This document shows, piece after piece, positions 1-11,100 of a stretch of DNA of 64,000 nucleotides. The stretch covers positions 32,876,249-32,940,248 of the forward strand of contig NC_090283.1 in the NCBI RefSeq assembly GCF_037392515.1. Reading direction: 5' to 3'. The DNA is from Haliotis asinina (taxonomy: Eukaryota; Mollusca; Gastropoda; Lepetellida; Haliotidae). The position numbers were made by a program, and so were the translations under genes. The number at the start of each line of letters is the position of its first letter. Positions within the stretch are counted from its first letter, which is position 1. The notes beneath the pieces were generated by a model. The model was not told the DNA's origin, made no database searches, and saw nothing but the letters and a program-made list of their open reading frames with translations.

Positions 1-757
1 AAACGTGTTTTATCCACGACTTTGAGGAACATGACTATTACGTTGAAGCGGTGGAAGGGGGTTTATTTTAGAAATTGAGACGCGTCGGTACAATAAAATG
101 TCTGTGTGTTCGAATGTGAAATTTTGTCGCAAAATGCTATCATAACCTGGATACTTCTTGCCTGGTATTCATTAAAATGATTGATCAGCTTTACCTGTGC
201 CTTCAAAATAAATACTTGGTATTCACCTACTATTGGTCTTGCTGTTTTAATTGTTTCTTATTTATCACTAAGGGAAGGCGATTCACTCCTCGTGTCTTAC
301 CCTCATGTTGACGTAGCGGTGTTTGGATTTTGTGTACGACCCTAAGTACGACCTTGTGTGATCGGGGACCACCTCTTGGTATGAATCACATTAAATTAGG
401 AGATAAACGTCATGTGTTGGCGAAGTTCCGAGTGTTATTTAGTGTTTGAAGCACGAGAATTCGTTTGAAAACGACGGCGTTGACGTCATGTGTTTTCCAA
501 TTTCCGGAAATTGAAACATGGGTTTCACTGTCTGCACCCATTCACATCGAGTACGGGTACAGCAGTAAAGGGTCCTCAGCTAGCCGTTTCAGCTGGTTTC
601 ATGCATGCATGTATGTTCTTTACTTCCTCCAATAATGTCGAAGAGTACAGAGACCTATGACATTAATACGAAAATGTGTGATTATGTACAGATCATTTAA
701 CAGTGGAAAAGAAAATTAAGCAAACGTATGTATATTACATTGGGTGACTGAATGAAG
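1..757. other. Intergenic, nothing recognised
   Basis: No open frame with protein-like composition, no RNA gene and no repeat that I recognise. The sequence is unique-looking and moderately AT-rich. Confidence 0.5.
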
Positions 758-1330
758 TCATAGGTTTTGTAGGTTCCATGAGCTAATGCTCCTGGCAACA
801 ATGTCGATGAAATGGGCTCTCATGTGGGTATGGATGTTCTCTATGATAGGGGTGATGCCACCAAGTAGAGTAGTAACTCTCATGTCATCAGTGCTGTTCT
901 CCAGATTGATGTATGTCTCTAATGGCAAGATATAGAACAATCGTTCATGCATGTTATTTCTGTACCTGAACAGTTTATCGTAGTATAAAAACTGGTGCTG
1001 CACAATATCATCTGTCTCCTCGTCATACATACAGCAGAGTCCAGCACTGACCACCAGGGCGTACACAGGCGTACTGTACAGGTCAAACAGCTAACACATG
1101 TTCCACAGTCTGTGGGGCAAAAGGTTCGTGTGTATATCTCTATAAACCGTTGTAAGACGGGCCGTACGGATAACTGCTGTCTCCATATTGATATCTCTCT
1201 TGTATAAACTGCTTTATTACATATAGTTTTCCACACACATTTCGATGGAAAGAATCCCGTATCAATATACTGAAGCGGATATTGATACAGCAACCAAGTC
1301 ATAAATAACAGCTTTATTGAAGCTACCACT
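758..1330 (-). pseudogene. Unidentified coding-like fragment
   Basis: On the minus strand a 102-residue open frame (ending at 758) has balanced, protein-like composition, including the stretches HQFLYYDKLFRYRNNMHERL and GGITPIIENIHTHMRAHF. Coding-like sequence seems to continue upstream to about 1330, where a splice-acceptor-like TTTATTTCAG precedes it, but not in one continuous frame. I do not recognise the family. It could be a decayed host gene exon or an old integrated element. It looks broken rather than whole. Confidence 0.3.
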
Positions 1331-2522
1331 TAAAAACTGTCCACATCTGAAATAAAACAGTAGGTTAATCATTTGTGTGGAGCTCGCGCGACATATTCTG
1401 CCGAAATAACTCAGAGTAAGTCAGAGCGTTTGTGTGGTAGCAGCAGTTGGAGATCGAACATGGAATCCTTGAACCAGAAAACAGAACAAAACACCTGTGA
1501 TGGCATTAATGGGCGCAGGTTTATTACTTGATATTACAGAGGCGGAAATCGAGAGAAGTTTTGGAACGCCGACCCTTAAGGTAATGACATTTCAGGTCTC
1601 CTATGACAGCTTTTCCTGCACATATCATTAGAGAATCAATCAGTAATGATTGTGGCACCCAAGGGGTACTGCACCAAGTGATGCCATCAATCAATTATAG
1701 GAATCAGGCAGCAATGATTGTGACAACCAAGTGAAGCATAAATCATATAGCTATAGCAATTGTGACAACCAAGGGTACTGCACTTAGTGATGCCACAAAC
1801 CAATCATGTCCTTAGCCTACTCACAGTTCATTTCACCTCTGTGGGTTTGGTCACACCAAGATGTCGCTGTAAGAAGGCGTCCAGACTTGGAAAGCAGACC
1901 TACAGGGTCGATAGCACAGCAATATTTCCATCAACACTTTACGAGCTCGCCTCGAAATCCACCATCCGAATTCAAAGCTGCACCTGATGTGAATATTGAA
2001 ACCACTTGCATCGATGGATGCTGAAATGAAGAGGACACAACCAGCAGAATGGTGCACAGAAGTATAGAAAACCAAAACAAAGTGTAAATGTAATATCACA
2101 ACACTAATGATAATGGTTCAGACAATGAAAACAAGTTCAGAACTTGCGTAGCATATCATATAACATGAAATCCATACAATAATGAAAAATTTAACACCAA
2201 CCAATTCTTTAATATGTCACCAAAGAAAAAGGGGTGGGAGAGGTGGGGTTGAACTGTAGACGTCTGGTCAGTTTGCTTGCCGGCTTCAAAATGGCCGCAG
2301 CTATCACGTGATCACTGACACTTGTCAAAGGGAGGCAACTCCTGTAAGATGTCCTAATCACGCCCATTCCTTCACTTAAATTAATTTATTAAATATAAAA
2401 TTGAATAAATTGTATTATTCTTGCAAAGTATGTTTGCAACCTAATTCTAATTCTTCTATTTTTAGTCTTGTGATGTTAGCAAGTGCCCTTTATTAATGCA
2501 AACTGTGGGCTAAGATGATACG
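1331..2522. other. Intergenic with a diverged short tandem repeat
   Basis: No gene seen. At about 1636-1810 three diverged copies of a roughly 60-bp unit share the pieces AATGATTGTG, ACAACCAAG, GGTACTGCAC and AGTGATGCCA. At about 2330 there is GGGAGGCAACTC, a short word common in mollusc repeats. The rest is unassigned. Confidence 0.45.
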
Positions 2523-3275
2523 TTGCCAGATTTTAGCACAGACAACTGGGTTCAACTTTCCTGCCCGAAGACCAACATCTTTGAGAGATGTTATTTTCCT
2601 TCTAGCAGAAGAAAACGGTCGTCACGTTCTCTCATGATGCAGCTGTTGTTTCACTTTTTAAATCTGCTGACGTTGACTAAAAAAATGAAGTATCTAAGTT
2701 TACAAATTGGTGTAAAGACAACTTTACTAAGAAATACTAAGAAAACAAAAGAAATGATTATTGATTTCAGAAAAACTTGTGATCATTTGGCCCAGATTTC
2801 AATCAACAACGAAGATATTGAAATTGTACACACATACAAGTATTTGGGCACTGTTCTTGATTCAAAATTATCCTCGAACGATAACGTTGATTATGTTTAC
2901 AAGACAGGTCAGCAGCGGTTGTACTTCCTTCGTCGTTTAAACACTTTTATAATTGATTGTTCACTCACGGTTATTTTCTAAAAAACTTTTATACAAAGCA
3001 TTTTAACTTTTAATCTTCTTTGTTGGTTTGGTAACCTGTCTGTTCAAAACAAAGCTAAACTCAACAAACGTGTTGACACAGCGCGCAAAATCATTGGCTC
3101 GGAATCAGTAACTCCCATCGGCCAAACTTACGAGCAGCAAATTGTTAAAAAAGTGCAGAAAATTGTAAATGGCAGCTCTCACATTCTCTTTTTTGATTTT
3201 GAATTTCTTCCTTCAGGACGCCGTCTGCGCATGCCTATAGCCAGAACAAACAGGTTCTGGGTCGTAGCACAACCT
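2523..3275 (+). mobile_element. LINE reverse-transcriptase 3' fragment
   Basis: A 152-residue open frame ends at 2981. It carries KTKEMIIDFRK, then TYKYLGTVLDSKLS, then GQQRLYFLRRLNTF. These are hallmark strings of the C-terminal reverse-transcriptase/thumb region of non-LTR retrotransposons of the Rex1/Babar-CR1-L2 group. Downstream, in another frame, FYKAF, LLCWFGNLSVQNKAKLN and TARKIIGSE follow the usual order for such ORF2 C-termini, so the copy is frameshifted. The endonuclease and the first half of the reverse transcriptase are absent, the usual 5' truncation. The clade assignment is from memory of motif patterns. Confidence 0.75.
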
Positions 3276-3289
3276 CCATAGGCACGAAT

Positions 3290-4765
3290 AATCATGTACA
3301 ATGTTCAGTGAAGCCTACAGTATATAATTTGCTGTACTGATCAGGGTCGTGACGTCTGCTAACACCATTGAAGGCATATGAAATCGTCCAATCAACGCTC
3401 CCCAGTTTGAGTTTGTTGAGTTGGGTGATCAGATCGTTGATGTAAAGTAGGAACATGCAAGCAGATAATAGTCTTCCTTGTCCCACTCCCTGTCTGATTA
3501 GGAAAACAAGACTCGTCATGCCGTTATATTGTAATACGCTATCGTCTCTTTCAGTATATGGAGAGCTGTGATTGCACCGCGTTCTTTCCTAAATCCAAAA
3601 TGAGTTTGTTTGGAAATTCAGGATTAGTTACATGTACATGATCTACAACTTTGCCTAGCAATATCTTTTCAAACAGTTTACCGAGGACTGAGGTTAATGT
3701 GATCCCCCTATAACGGGTGGTCAGGCTCGCTGACTTGGTTGACAATGGTCATCAGTTCCCAATTGCTCAGATCGATGCTCATGTTGTTGATCATTGTATT
3801 GTCTGGTCCAGGCTCGATTATTTACAGACCGTCTCCATGCAGCTGGAATATTGGTGAGTGCGGCGTAAAACTAAACTTACTCATTCTCTCTTTGAGTCTT
3901 TATAGTCAGTGTAAGACTGGTTACATCCTTGTCTTGGTTTTCCTTGGGATACCCAGTGACGCTTTGCGTGTCTCATCTGGAAGTGGTAATAGTTCAGGTT
4001 TGATCCTTTCCAGTAGGGTTTAAGGTATGGCCTATGCACACCACGCGGGAGATAGGCAGCCGCAGCTCAGTGTAGCCATGTTGTGATGGTATCCAGGTAC
4101 TTGTCAATAGCATCTTTTGTCACAGTGGTCGTACTGGGGAGTATCCTACCCAACCGTTGAGCCACTTCAGTCTCATACATCGTTACATCTGTCGTGTTAG
4201 CCTTACTCCACTTTAGGGAACTACACTTCCGTGATATTGTTCCAGTGAGAAAAGAATAAATCGTTAACGTCACAGTCACTTGAACATGATCGGATACATT
4301 ACATGGAATGGTATCATCAGTGACAGTCTCTAGCAGCGATGAGTGTATTGACCCTGGAATGAAGACGTACAGTTGACCTCTTGGTCTTGGATATGTTTCG
4401 TTATGTCGGTGGTATATTGTTCATATCCTGTTGTGTTGGAATCATAGCGCGATCTGATAAATACTTTTTGAACAACAATGAGGTTCGTTGTAAATATCCG
4501 CATTCACATCTCCACACAATAGTGTTACACTAGTGTTAGAGAGCTCATGCACAGTGTCGAACATGCATTTTACACGATATCTTCATACACATCGCAACTC
4601 TTTTTTTTTGAAGAGCGCAGATGTGCGCAAACAATAGACAGATCAACGCAGTGTTCACGTTGTATTCTTTCAGCACACAATCTGTCACTTACGGTGTCAT
4701 GTACACACAAATTCTGACTTAATGCTTTCTTCACTAGTATTGCCACTCCTTCACTTCTCATGCTG
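3290..4765 (-). mobile_element. Broken LINE (endonuclease plus RT pieces), minus strand
   Basis: Read on the minus strand, three pieces appear in the normal order of a LINE ORF2. At 4761-4570 is an endonuclease-like piece (GVAILVKKALSQ, SIVCAHLRSS). At 4279-4067 is a linker piece. At 3745-3292 is reverse transcriptase (RGITLTSVLGKLFEKILL, then RQGVGQGRLLSACMFLLYIN). Frames change between pieces, so this is a dead copy. It is not the same family as the LINE at 2523. A SINE sits inside it near 3714-3893. Confidence 0.7.
3714..3893 (+). mobile_element. 5'-truncated SINE inserted in a LINE
   Basis: The sequence matches the second half of the common SINE seen at 18718 and 20173: TCAGGCTCGCTGACTTGG, GATCGATGCTCATGTTGTT, CTCGATTATTTACAGACCG, then AGCTGGAATATTG and GTAAAACTAAAC with a short CACT-like tail. 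It interrupts the minus-strand LINE between the linker piece and the reverse transcriptase, so it inserted later. Confidence 0.7.
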
Positions 4766-4800
4766 TTTTGTGAGGACTTAACGGTTACAGCGCAATCTTA

Positions 4801-5275
4801 ATGGCCTTTCATTTGTTCACAGTAACACTTAGTGTTTTCCGTTCACCACCAGTATTCTGTTATAGCCAGAATGTTTCGTGGAATATTCCATGTGGAAATG
4901 CAAAGCATGATGATGTAGTGTATGAGAATATGGTGAATACTTTTTATGCACTGCTTTGTCCTGACTTAGTCCTGAGTAAGGTATGCACTCTCTCATTTTG
5001 TGTTATCAGTTTTGCATCAATGCTGTCTACGTTCACTCTTAAAGTGTAAGTTGGTGTCGGACCCTCCTAGAGTTTCAGTAGTCTTACACTGGTCACATGC
5101 ACTCCACGTTCCTTAGCGTAGTCTCAGTTTGCGTCTTGAATCACATTAACCGGTTCGTCAGCACGCATAGATGATAACACAAGTCTCTTTGTTTGAAATC
5201 TAGGCGTAATACCGTGGAAAGCTCTCGACCACTCGTTGTTAAATGTAACTGACCTTTTGTCACAGTTATCTATTG
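4801..5275. other. Unassigned spacer
   Basis: An 82-codon open frame here has no recognisable domain and no splice context. The stretch may include more of the 5' part of the minus-strand LINE. Nothing else was recognised. Confidence 0.35.
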
Positions 5276-5578
5276 TATGTATGTATGTACGTGTATGTAT
5301 GTATATATGTATGCATGTATGCATGCATGCATGCATGCACGCACGCACGCACGTATGTATACGTACGTACGTACGCATGCATGGTTCTGTGTGTGTGAGT
5401 GCGTCTGTGAGTGTGTGCATGCGTGCGTATATGTATGTATTAGTGTGTGTGAGTGCGTGTGTGAGTGCATGCGCATATGTATGTATTAGTGTGTGTGCAT
5501 GCATGCGTATTTGCATGCGTGTACCTAGGCGTGTTCTTGTGTGACTCCATACATACATACATACATACATACACACAT
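5276..5578. repeat. Compound GTAT/GCAT/GTGT microsatellite
   Basis: Long alternating purine-pyrimidine tract of ATGT, ATGC, ACGT and GTGT words, ending in (CATA)n. Open frames rich in Cys/Val/Met or His/Thr on both strands here are products of the repeat, not genes. Confidence 0.9.
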
Positions 5579-5820
5579 GTATACTCAAACCTCATTAATT
5601 ACAGCTACTTCCTAGTCACACCCTGCTGGCGATATCATACGACGAGCGTTTCATTGCATCAAATGTGAAAGTAGGACTACTTGGAAATGAATGTGAAACT
5701 AGACCAGTCACAGTAGTGATATGTAATCTGTGAAGTGGTTCGAGGAATGTGAGGCCAGTGTTACTCACGTTATCCCAACATGTCCGGGGTCACAAAGACC
5801 TCGCTGCCAGAACTATATTT

Positions 5821-6156
5821 ACATACCTGATCAACACTGTGAACACTCGTGAGTATTACATACCTGATCAACACTGTGAACATTCGTGAGTATTGCATAC
5901 CCGATCAACACTGTGAACATTCGTGAGTATTGCATACCCGATCAACACTGTGAACATTCGTGAGTATTGCATACCTGATCAACACTGTGAACATTCGTGA
6001 GTATTGCATACCTGATCAACACTGTGAACATTCGTGAGTATTGCATACCTGATCAACACTGTGAACATTCGTGAGAATTACATACCTGATCAACACTGTG
6101 AACATTCGTGAGTATTACATACCTGATCAACACTGTGAACATTCGTGAGAATTACA
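5821..6156. repeat. 37-bp minisatellite, about 9 copies
   Basis: The unit begins ACCTGATCAACACTGTGAAC and continues ATTCGTGAGTATTGCAT, repeated head to tail with few changes. All copies contain the palindrome TGATCA. There is no open frame through it. The stretch 6157-6450 after it shows nothing recognisable. Confidence 0.93.
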
Positions 6157-6462
6157 GTATTTGTGTGCATCAGTTTGAGTCACATACGAACCGTCTTACG
6201 TATGACGTCATAATTATATACCGGGTGACATACTGTCCATGAAAAAACGTGACAGTGCTTCGGTGCCCTAAGGCTAGAAAAACCTATATGATACAATGTT
6301 ACCTGATTAATCTACTCGATATGCTGGTCACGAAGGCGCTTGTCACTATATATAGGTAGATTGAATCTGGTGACGTTCATTTCCCAAACTGTTCATGATG
6401 TTGTAAATCGCAATCTGTACTTAACACAAATTAATTGTGAGTGACTGTAATAACAGTCATGA

Positions 6463-6732
6463 GTGAGTGAGTGAGTTTAGTTTTACGCCGCACTCAGCAA
6501 TATTCCAGCTATATGGCGGAGGTCTGTAAATAATCGAGTCTGGACAAGACAATCCAGAGATCAACAACATGAGCATCGATCTGCGCAATTGGGAACCGAT
6601 GACATGCGTCAACCAAGTCAGCGAGTCTGACCACCCGATCCCCTTAGTCGCCTCTTACGACAGACTTAGTCGCCTGTTATGGCAAGCATGGGTTTGCTGA
6701 AGTCCTAATCTAACCCGGGACCTTCACGGGTA
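6463..6732 (-). mobile_element. Full-length SINE with target-site duplication
   Basis: An approximately 270-bp copy reading GTGAGTGAGTGAGTTTAG at the left and CCCGGGACCTTCACGGGT at the right. This is the reverse complement of the family orientation used here, with the (CACT)n tail as 3' end. An 11-bp direct repeat, AACAGTCATGA, flanks it at 6452-6462 and 6733-6743. It looks complete. The head has no clear tRNA A/B boxes, so its RNA origin is uncertain. Confidence 0.85.
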
Positions 6733-6743
6733 AACAGTCATGA

Positions 6744-7427
6744 AGGCACTGTTATTCATAAAATCATCTTTTGGAAATATTCATTTTCTTTTATCTAGTA
6801 GCACCTGTAATCTCTACTGCAATATACTTTCCGAAACTTACTCCTAATGACAGATGGCGCATATCTATTAACAGGACCATGAGCGTGTATTGACAAAGCT
6901 GTATGACATTTACTCTTGTAGCATTCATCCAATCCCCAGTCTCCAATTTGAATCGGACGAATATCCTAGATCTGGATTTGATGTATATAGACCATTTAAG
7001 ACACTGGTCGAACTTGAGACATAGCTTACAAATATTACAAGCAAGCAAAATCTGAGCTTTTGCCCTGTCTGTATGGCGGACGACTATTATCTGTTATATA
7101 TGTGCGACGCGTATGCCGATTGGAAACAGGAGTCCATTCCCCAGAAATATCAGGTTCACGCTACAAGGGAATCAGTTATAAGAATTCTCTCATCAAAAGG
7201 CGAATCTGACCATGTTAAGTTGGCCCTGTTTTTACACATTCGATGTCGTTAAGGAAGAGTCTTATTTCTCCTGTCAACTAATTCCACAATGTCGCTGTTT
7301 TCTACAGTTTGCAATGTCCATAATTTGCCTGGCATCATAATAGTATGCACACGGGCAAGAGGTCTTATGTACAATAAACAATCTTGATCTGCTCTTGTAG
7401 TAAGCCCGAAAAATGATTCAGAATAGT
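6744..7427. other. Unassigned spacer
   Basis: An 85-codon minus-strand open frame at 6791-7048 has no recognisable domain and no neighbours in the same frame. I do not call it a gene. Near 7365, TTATGTACAATAAAC resembles the 3' end of some mollusc LINEs, but no coding part is attached. Confidence 0.4.
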
Positions 7428-7512
7428 TTGGCGCCGCCTTTTAGTACTATTCAAGCAATATCATAGCTTGGGCTTTGGCTTTACACATTGGGAAATCGAA
7501 CCCGGGTCTTGG
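7428..7512 (-). mobile_element. tRNA-derived SINE fragment
   Basis: The reverse complement shows AAGACCCGGGTTCGATTTCC, a tRNA-like B box, followed by ACATTGTGTAAAG-type sequence and the GATATTGCTTGAATAGTACT tail. This matches the order of the tRNA-derived SINE seen more completely at 52812. It is truncated and diverged. Confidence 0.55.
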
Positions 7513-7520
7513 GCGTCGAG

Positions 7521-8116
7521 GAGGAAAATACCATTGCATACAACAGGTATTATGATCAGTTATATTGTGCAGCTTTATTGTATGCACAGTGCACACTGCA
7601 CAGAGTCAGTATACTCCAGGACACATCAACATGATATTACCGAGTTGGGAGACAGCCAAAGACTATAAATAGGCTCAACGTTATCAACGGATCGATTGCT
7701 GACAAAGGCGTCCTCTGTTTGCGTTTAGCAGTCCTAGAACGAAGCACATGACTTATTCAGAGTAGGCAATTAGATCTACAGGTAGGGATTTTCATGAAAC
7801 TGATTCAGGTAGTTAGTATTTCCAGTGTAGCACACTGTTCTCCTGCACTCAAAATCGGTTGAATTTTATGCAGCGATACCTTGTTTTGTTCAAAGATATT
7901 TTACAGACCAAATCCACAGTATCAACTGCCGAACAGAAGGTATTCAGGTGTCTACAATATAGATGTGGGATCATTTGAACCTTTTTAATCATAAGCATGA
8001 GGGATATGTGTGAAGTTGACAATGAACGAGAAGGCAAAACGACCTGCTGTCATATAACCACTGAAGTATTTGACGATGTATTGTTTTGTATTGTTTAATG
8101 CGTTGATATCTTTCAG
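7521..8116. other. Upstream region of gene A
   Basis: No coding exon was recognised. The first non-coding exon and promoter of the gene that starts at 8186 are expected in or before this stretch, but I cannot place them. Confidence 0.35.
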
Positions 8117-8185
8117 ATTGTTGAGCGTCATGACCGTGCTGCTGGGGTACTAATGTAGGGCAAGAGACTTCACAACACGGTCAGT
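8117..8185 (+). promoter_or_regulatory. 5' UTR part of gene A exon, with two short upstream ORFs
   Basis: GATATCTTTCAG ends at 8116 and is a good splice acceptor, so the exon probably starts at 8117. Between it and the main ATG lie two upstream starts. One is a seven-codon ORF at 8130-8153 (MTVLLGY then stop). The other is a minimal ATG-TAG start-stop at 8153-8158, which shares its first base with the end of the first. The main ATG at 8186 has A at -3 and G at +4, a strong context. Such upstream ORFs usually lower translation; that they do so here is inference. Confidence 0.5.
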
Positions 8186-11100
8186 ATGGAGGAGTTCCCG
8201 CCACTGATGTCTGAAGCCAGGGCTGGAAAGAAGACCAGAGGTAAAGTGGAAAAGACGAAAGAAAAGCCTAAACCTGCACATGGGAAACTCTGCTTGAAAG
8301 ATGTGGCAAGCGTTTTGGAACAGAGGGAAACTAATGACAGTTATGAACAGCTTTCAGATGAATGTGACGACACAGCAAAACAAAGCCCTATTCATATCAA
8401 TATACCACCCCTATCAACAGTTCCACAGGAAATTCGAGGAACTGGGGCGAAGACCACAACCTCAAAACCATTGATTAAAGCAAAACAGAAAAAGAGAAAG
8501 TATTTTACTCTGGACTTTAACCTTCCACCAGCTTATCCAGAAACTCGCCATGAGCTGTATGGGAGCAACCCCTATGGAGCCCAAGGACGCGAAACAGCCA
8601 TCAGAGATTCTTTGTGGTTGAAGCCTGTTTATGAACATGAAGATGTCGCTGCAACACCCAAATTAGAAAACCTTGATAACTCCAACAGGGTGATGACAGG
8701 ATGGATACAGAAATTGGAAAAGCAAAATCAGAGTTCAAATTTGTGCGATAATCTTACTAGTACAATCCAAACTGTTGAAAATCCCTTCATGCATGACCGA
8801 GGCAGTGTGAAGAAGGGTCTCACATATAATCCAGGCTTTCAGCAAGGAGGACCATGTGCAGGCAATAGGTATGACTGTAATACTAGCATCATCCAAGCAA
8901 ATTGCATGCCAACAGTCGAGGTAACAACTGTTTCTGAGACACACGCCCTTGAGAATAAACTACCAGAAGACCAAAGAAATAACAAACCTCCAAAGAAGGG
9001 TAGGAAACATAAGACCCACATGGTGCCAGCTCCTGTTGAGATACTGGGGTTTAAAACAAAGAATCCCAGTCGGAACACAAAAGGCCATAAAGGAAATACA
9101 ATTTCTAGAGATTTAAACAATAAGCCATTGCCTAAACGTCCAGCTCAACGAAAGCTTCAAAGGCGAGTCATTCCAACTATCCACCCTGATGACACGGACA
9201 GTTCAGATGAACTGGTTGAACGAGACTATAATTGGATCCATCAAGGTCTTACTGAGAGAAAGATTTCCGAGCCTCTCCTGATGACTTTACAATGTCAGCC
9301 ATCCCCTGTAATAGCTTTGACTCTGGCAAGGAATGTAGATCTGGACGATCTTTTGAATGATGAAGCATCTGACATAGAAAACTGTCTTCTACTTGTGTCT
9401 CTGATATCCAGAGGATGTGAATGTCAAGTTGTCCCAAAGACTGGATTGCAAATCCTGACAAAGATGACAGGGTTTGTCGCAAAACATATACACTCCTTAA
9501 CTGCACGAGTTGCAGAAAATGTTCATACAGTTGGGCCAATGACAATTCAAAACTTTTTCAGAGACATGGTGACCATATTAAAAGAGATGGTACAAAGGGT
9601 GCTGGACACAGGTACTGATCCAACAGCAATACCCACTCTGATTCTTATTGCTGCAGCTAAACAGTTGACAACAATTCCTGAAGAGTCACGACAGGCGATT
9701 CTTATGGATTTGATGTCATTGAAAGATGCAAGATTCAAAGTGTGTGAAGATACGTTCTTGCATAAGGATGACAATTTCCGACAAATCAAGCTCATGCCCA
9801 CAAATGATGACATAAACCCCGCCATGAAACCACTCCTAAAGAAAAACAAGGCAGTCGGCAAATACACAGACGTTGATGAATATTTAGATGTTCAGTACAG
9901 GCTCCTCAGGGAAGACTTCATTCAGCCTTTACGAGAAGGTGTTTCAGAGTATCAAGACCTATTGGCAAGGAAGGACAGACGAACAATACGTCTGTATCAG
10001 AATGTACTAGTCAGGCGCTTCTTCTGCTCAGAAGATGGAATCGTATACAGGTTACAATTTGACGTGAGCAAACTTTCACATGTTGACTGGGGTAATACAA
10101 AGAGACTCATGTATGGATCAATGGTATGCATCTCAACTGACAACTTCCAGACAGTTCGGTTTGCAATAATTAGTGATAGAAAACCGGAGAAACTTCAGCA
10201 TGGGAGAGTAGATATCAAGTTTGAGTCTAAAGTAAAACTGGACCCGCTAACAAAGTTTACGATGGTGGAAACTCCAGCTCTGTTTGTTGCATATCGACAT
10301 GTGCTGATCGGAATTCAGCAGATAGGGAGCAACAAACTTCCAATGTCTGAGTACTTTGTGGAATGTCGTGCAACACTGGCACCTCCAAAGTATTTGACCA
10401 ATGATGATGCTATCAGTTATGACATGAGTGGTCTTGCAATGACGTCAGGGGACGGCAACAGCGCTTCATTTAAGTCTGTATGTGTACACCAGGAAGTAGA
10501 ATGGCCCATTGCTAGCGATCTGGAAATGGACGAATCCCAGTTCAAGGCATTTCATACAGCTCTTACGAAGGAACTTGCCATCATTCAAGGGCCTCCTGGA
10601 ACAGGCAAGACATATGTTGGACTGAAGATCGTCAAAGCTTTGATGCAAAACAGACATGCATGGAACCCTGATAACTCGAAGCCATTATTGGTTGTTTGCT
10701 ACACCAATCATGCACTCGATCAGTTCTTGGAAGGAATTTTGACATTTTTCAAAACAGAGGTTCTTAGAGTTGGTGGGCGTTCAAAAAGTGCAATATTGGT
10801 AAACCATAACCTCAACCAGAAAAGATCTGAGCTGTTCAAGAAAAAAGCCCACCTGGATGAAGACATCAGTACAATTCTGGAAATACGACAGGAATTGAAA
10901 GAGGACTTCCTTGTATGCCAAAGGGAGATAGAGGAGTATGGACAACAAGTGGATGCCACAACGGAAGGTGTCCTTCATGAAGACTATTTAAGGCCTTTTA
11001 TGAAGCAGCATTTTAGGAAGATTACCAAAATATTTGGTAAGAAAGACCGTTTTTCTGCCCTTCTGGAATGGCTTGAGATTAAAGGAATAGGCAAGGAGGT

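Noticed and set aside
5124-5668. Cys/Val- and His/Thr-rich open frames on both strands
   Set aside because: Products of the GTAT/GTGT microsatellite, with no conserved pattern.
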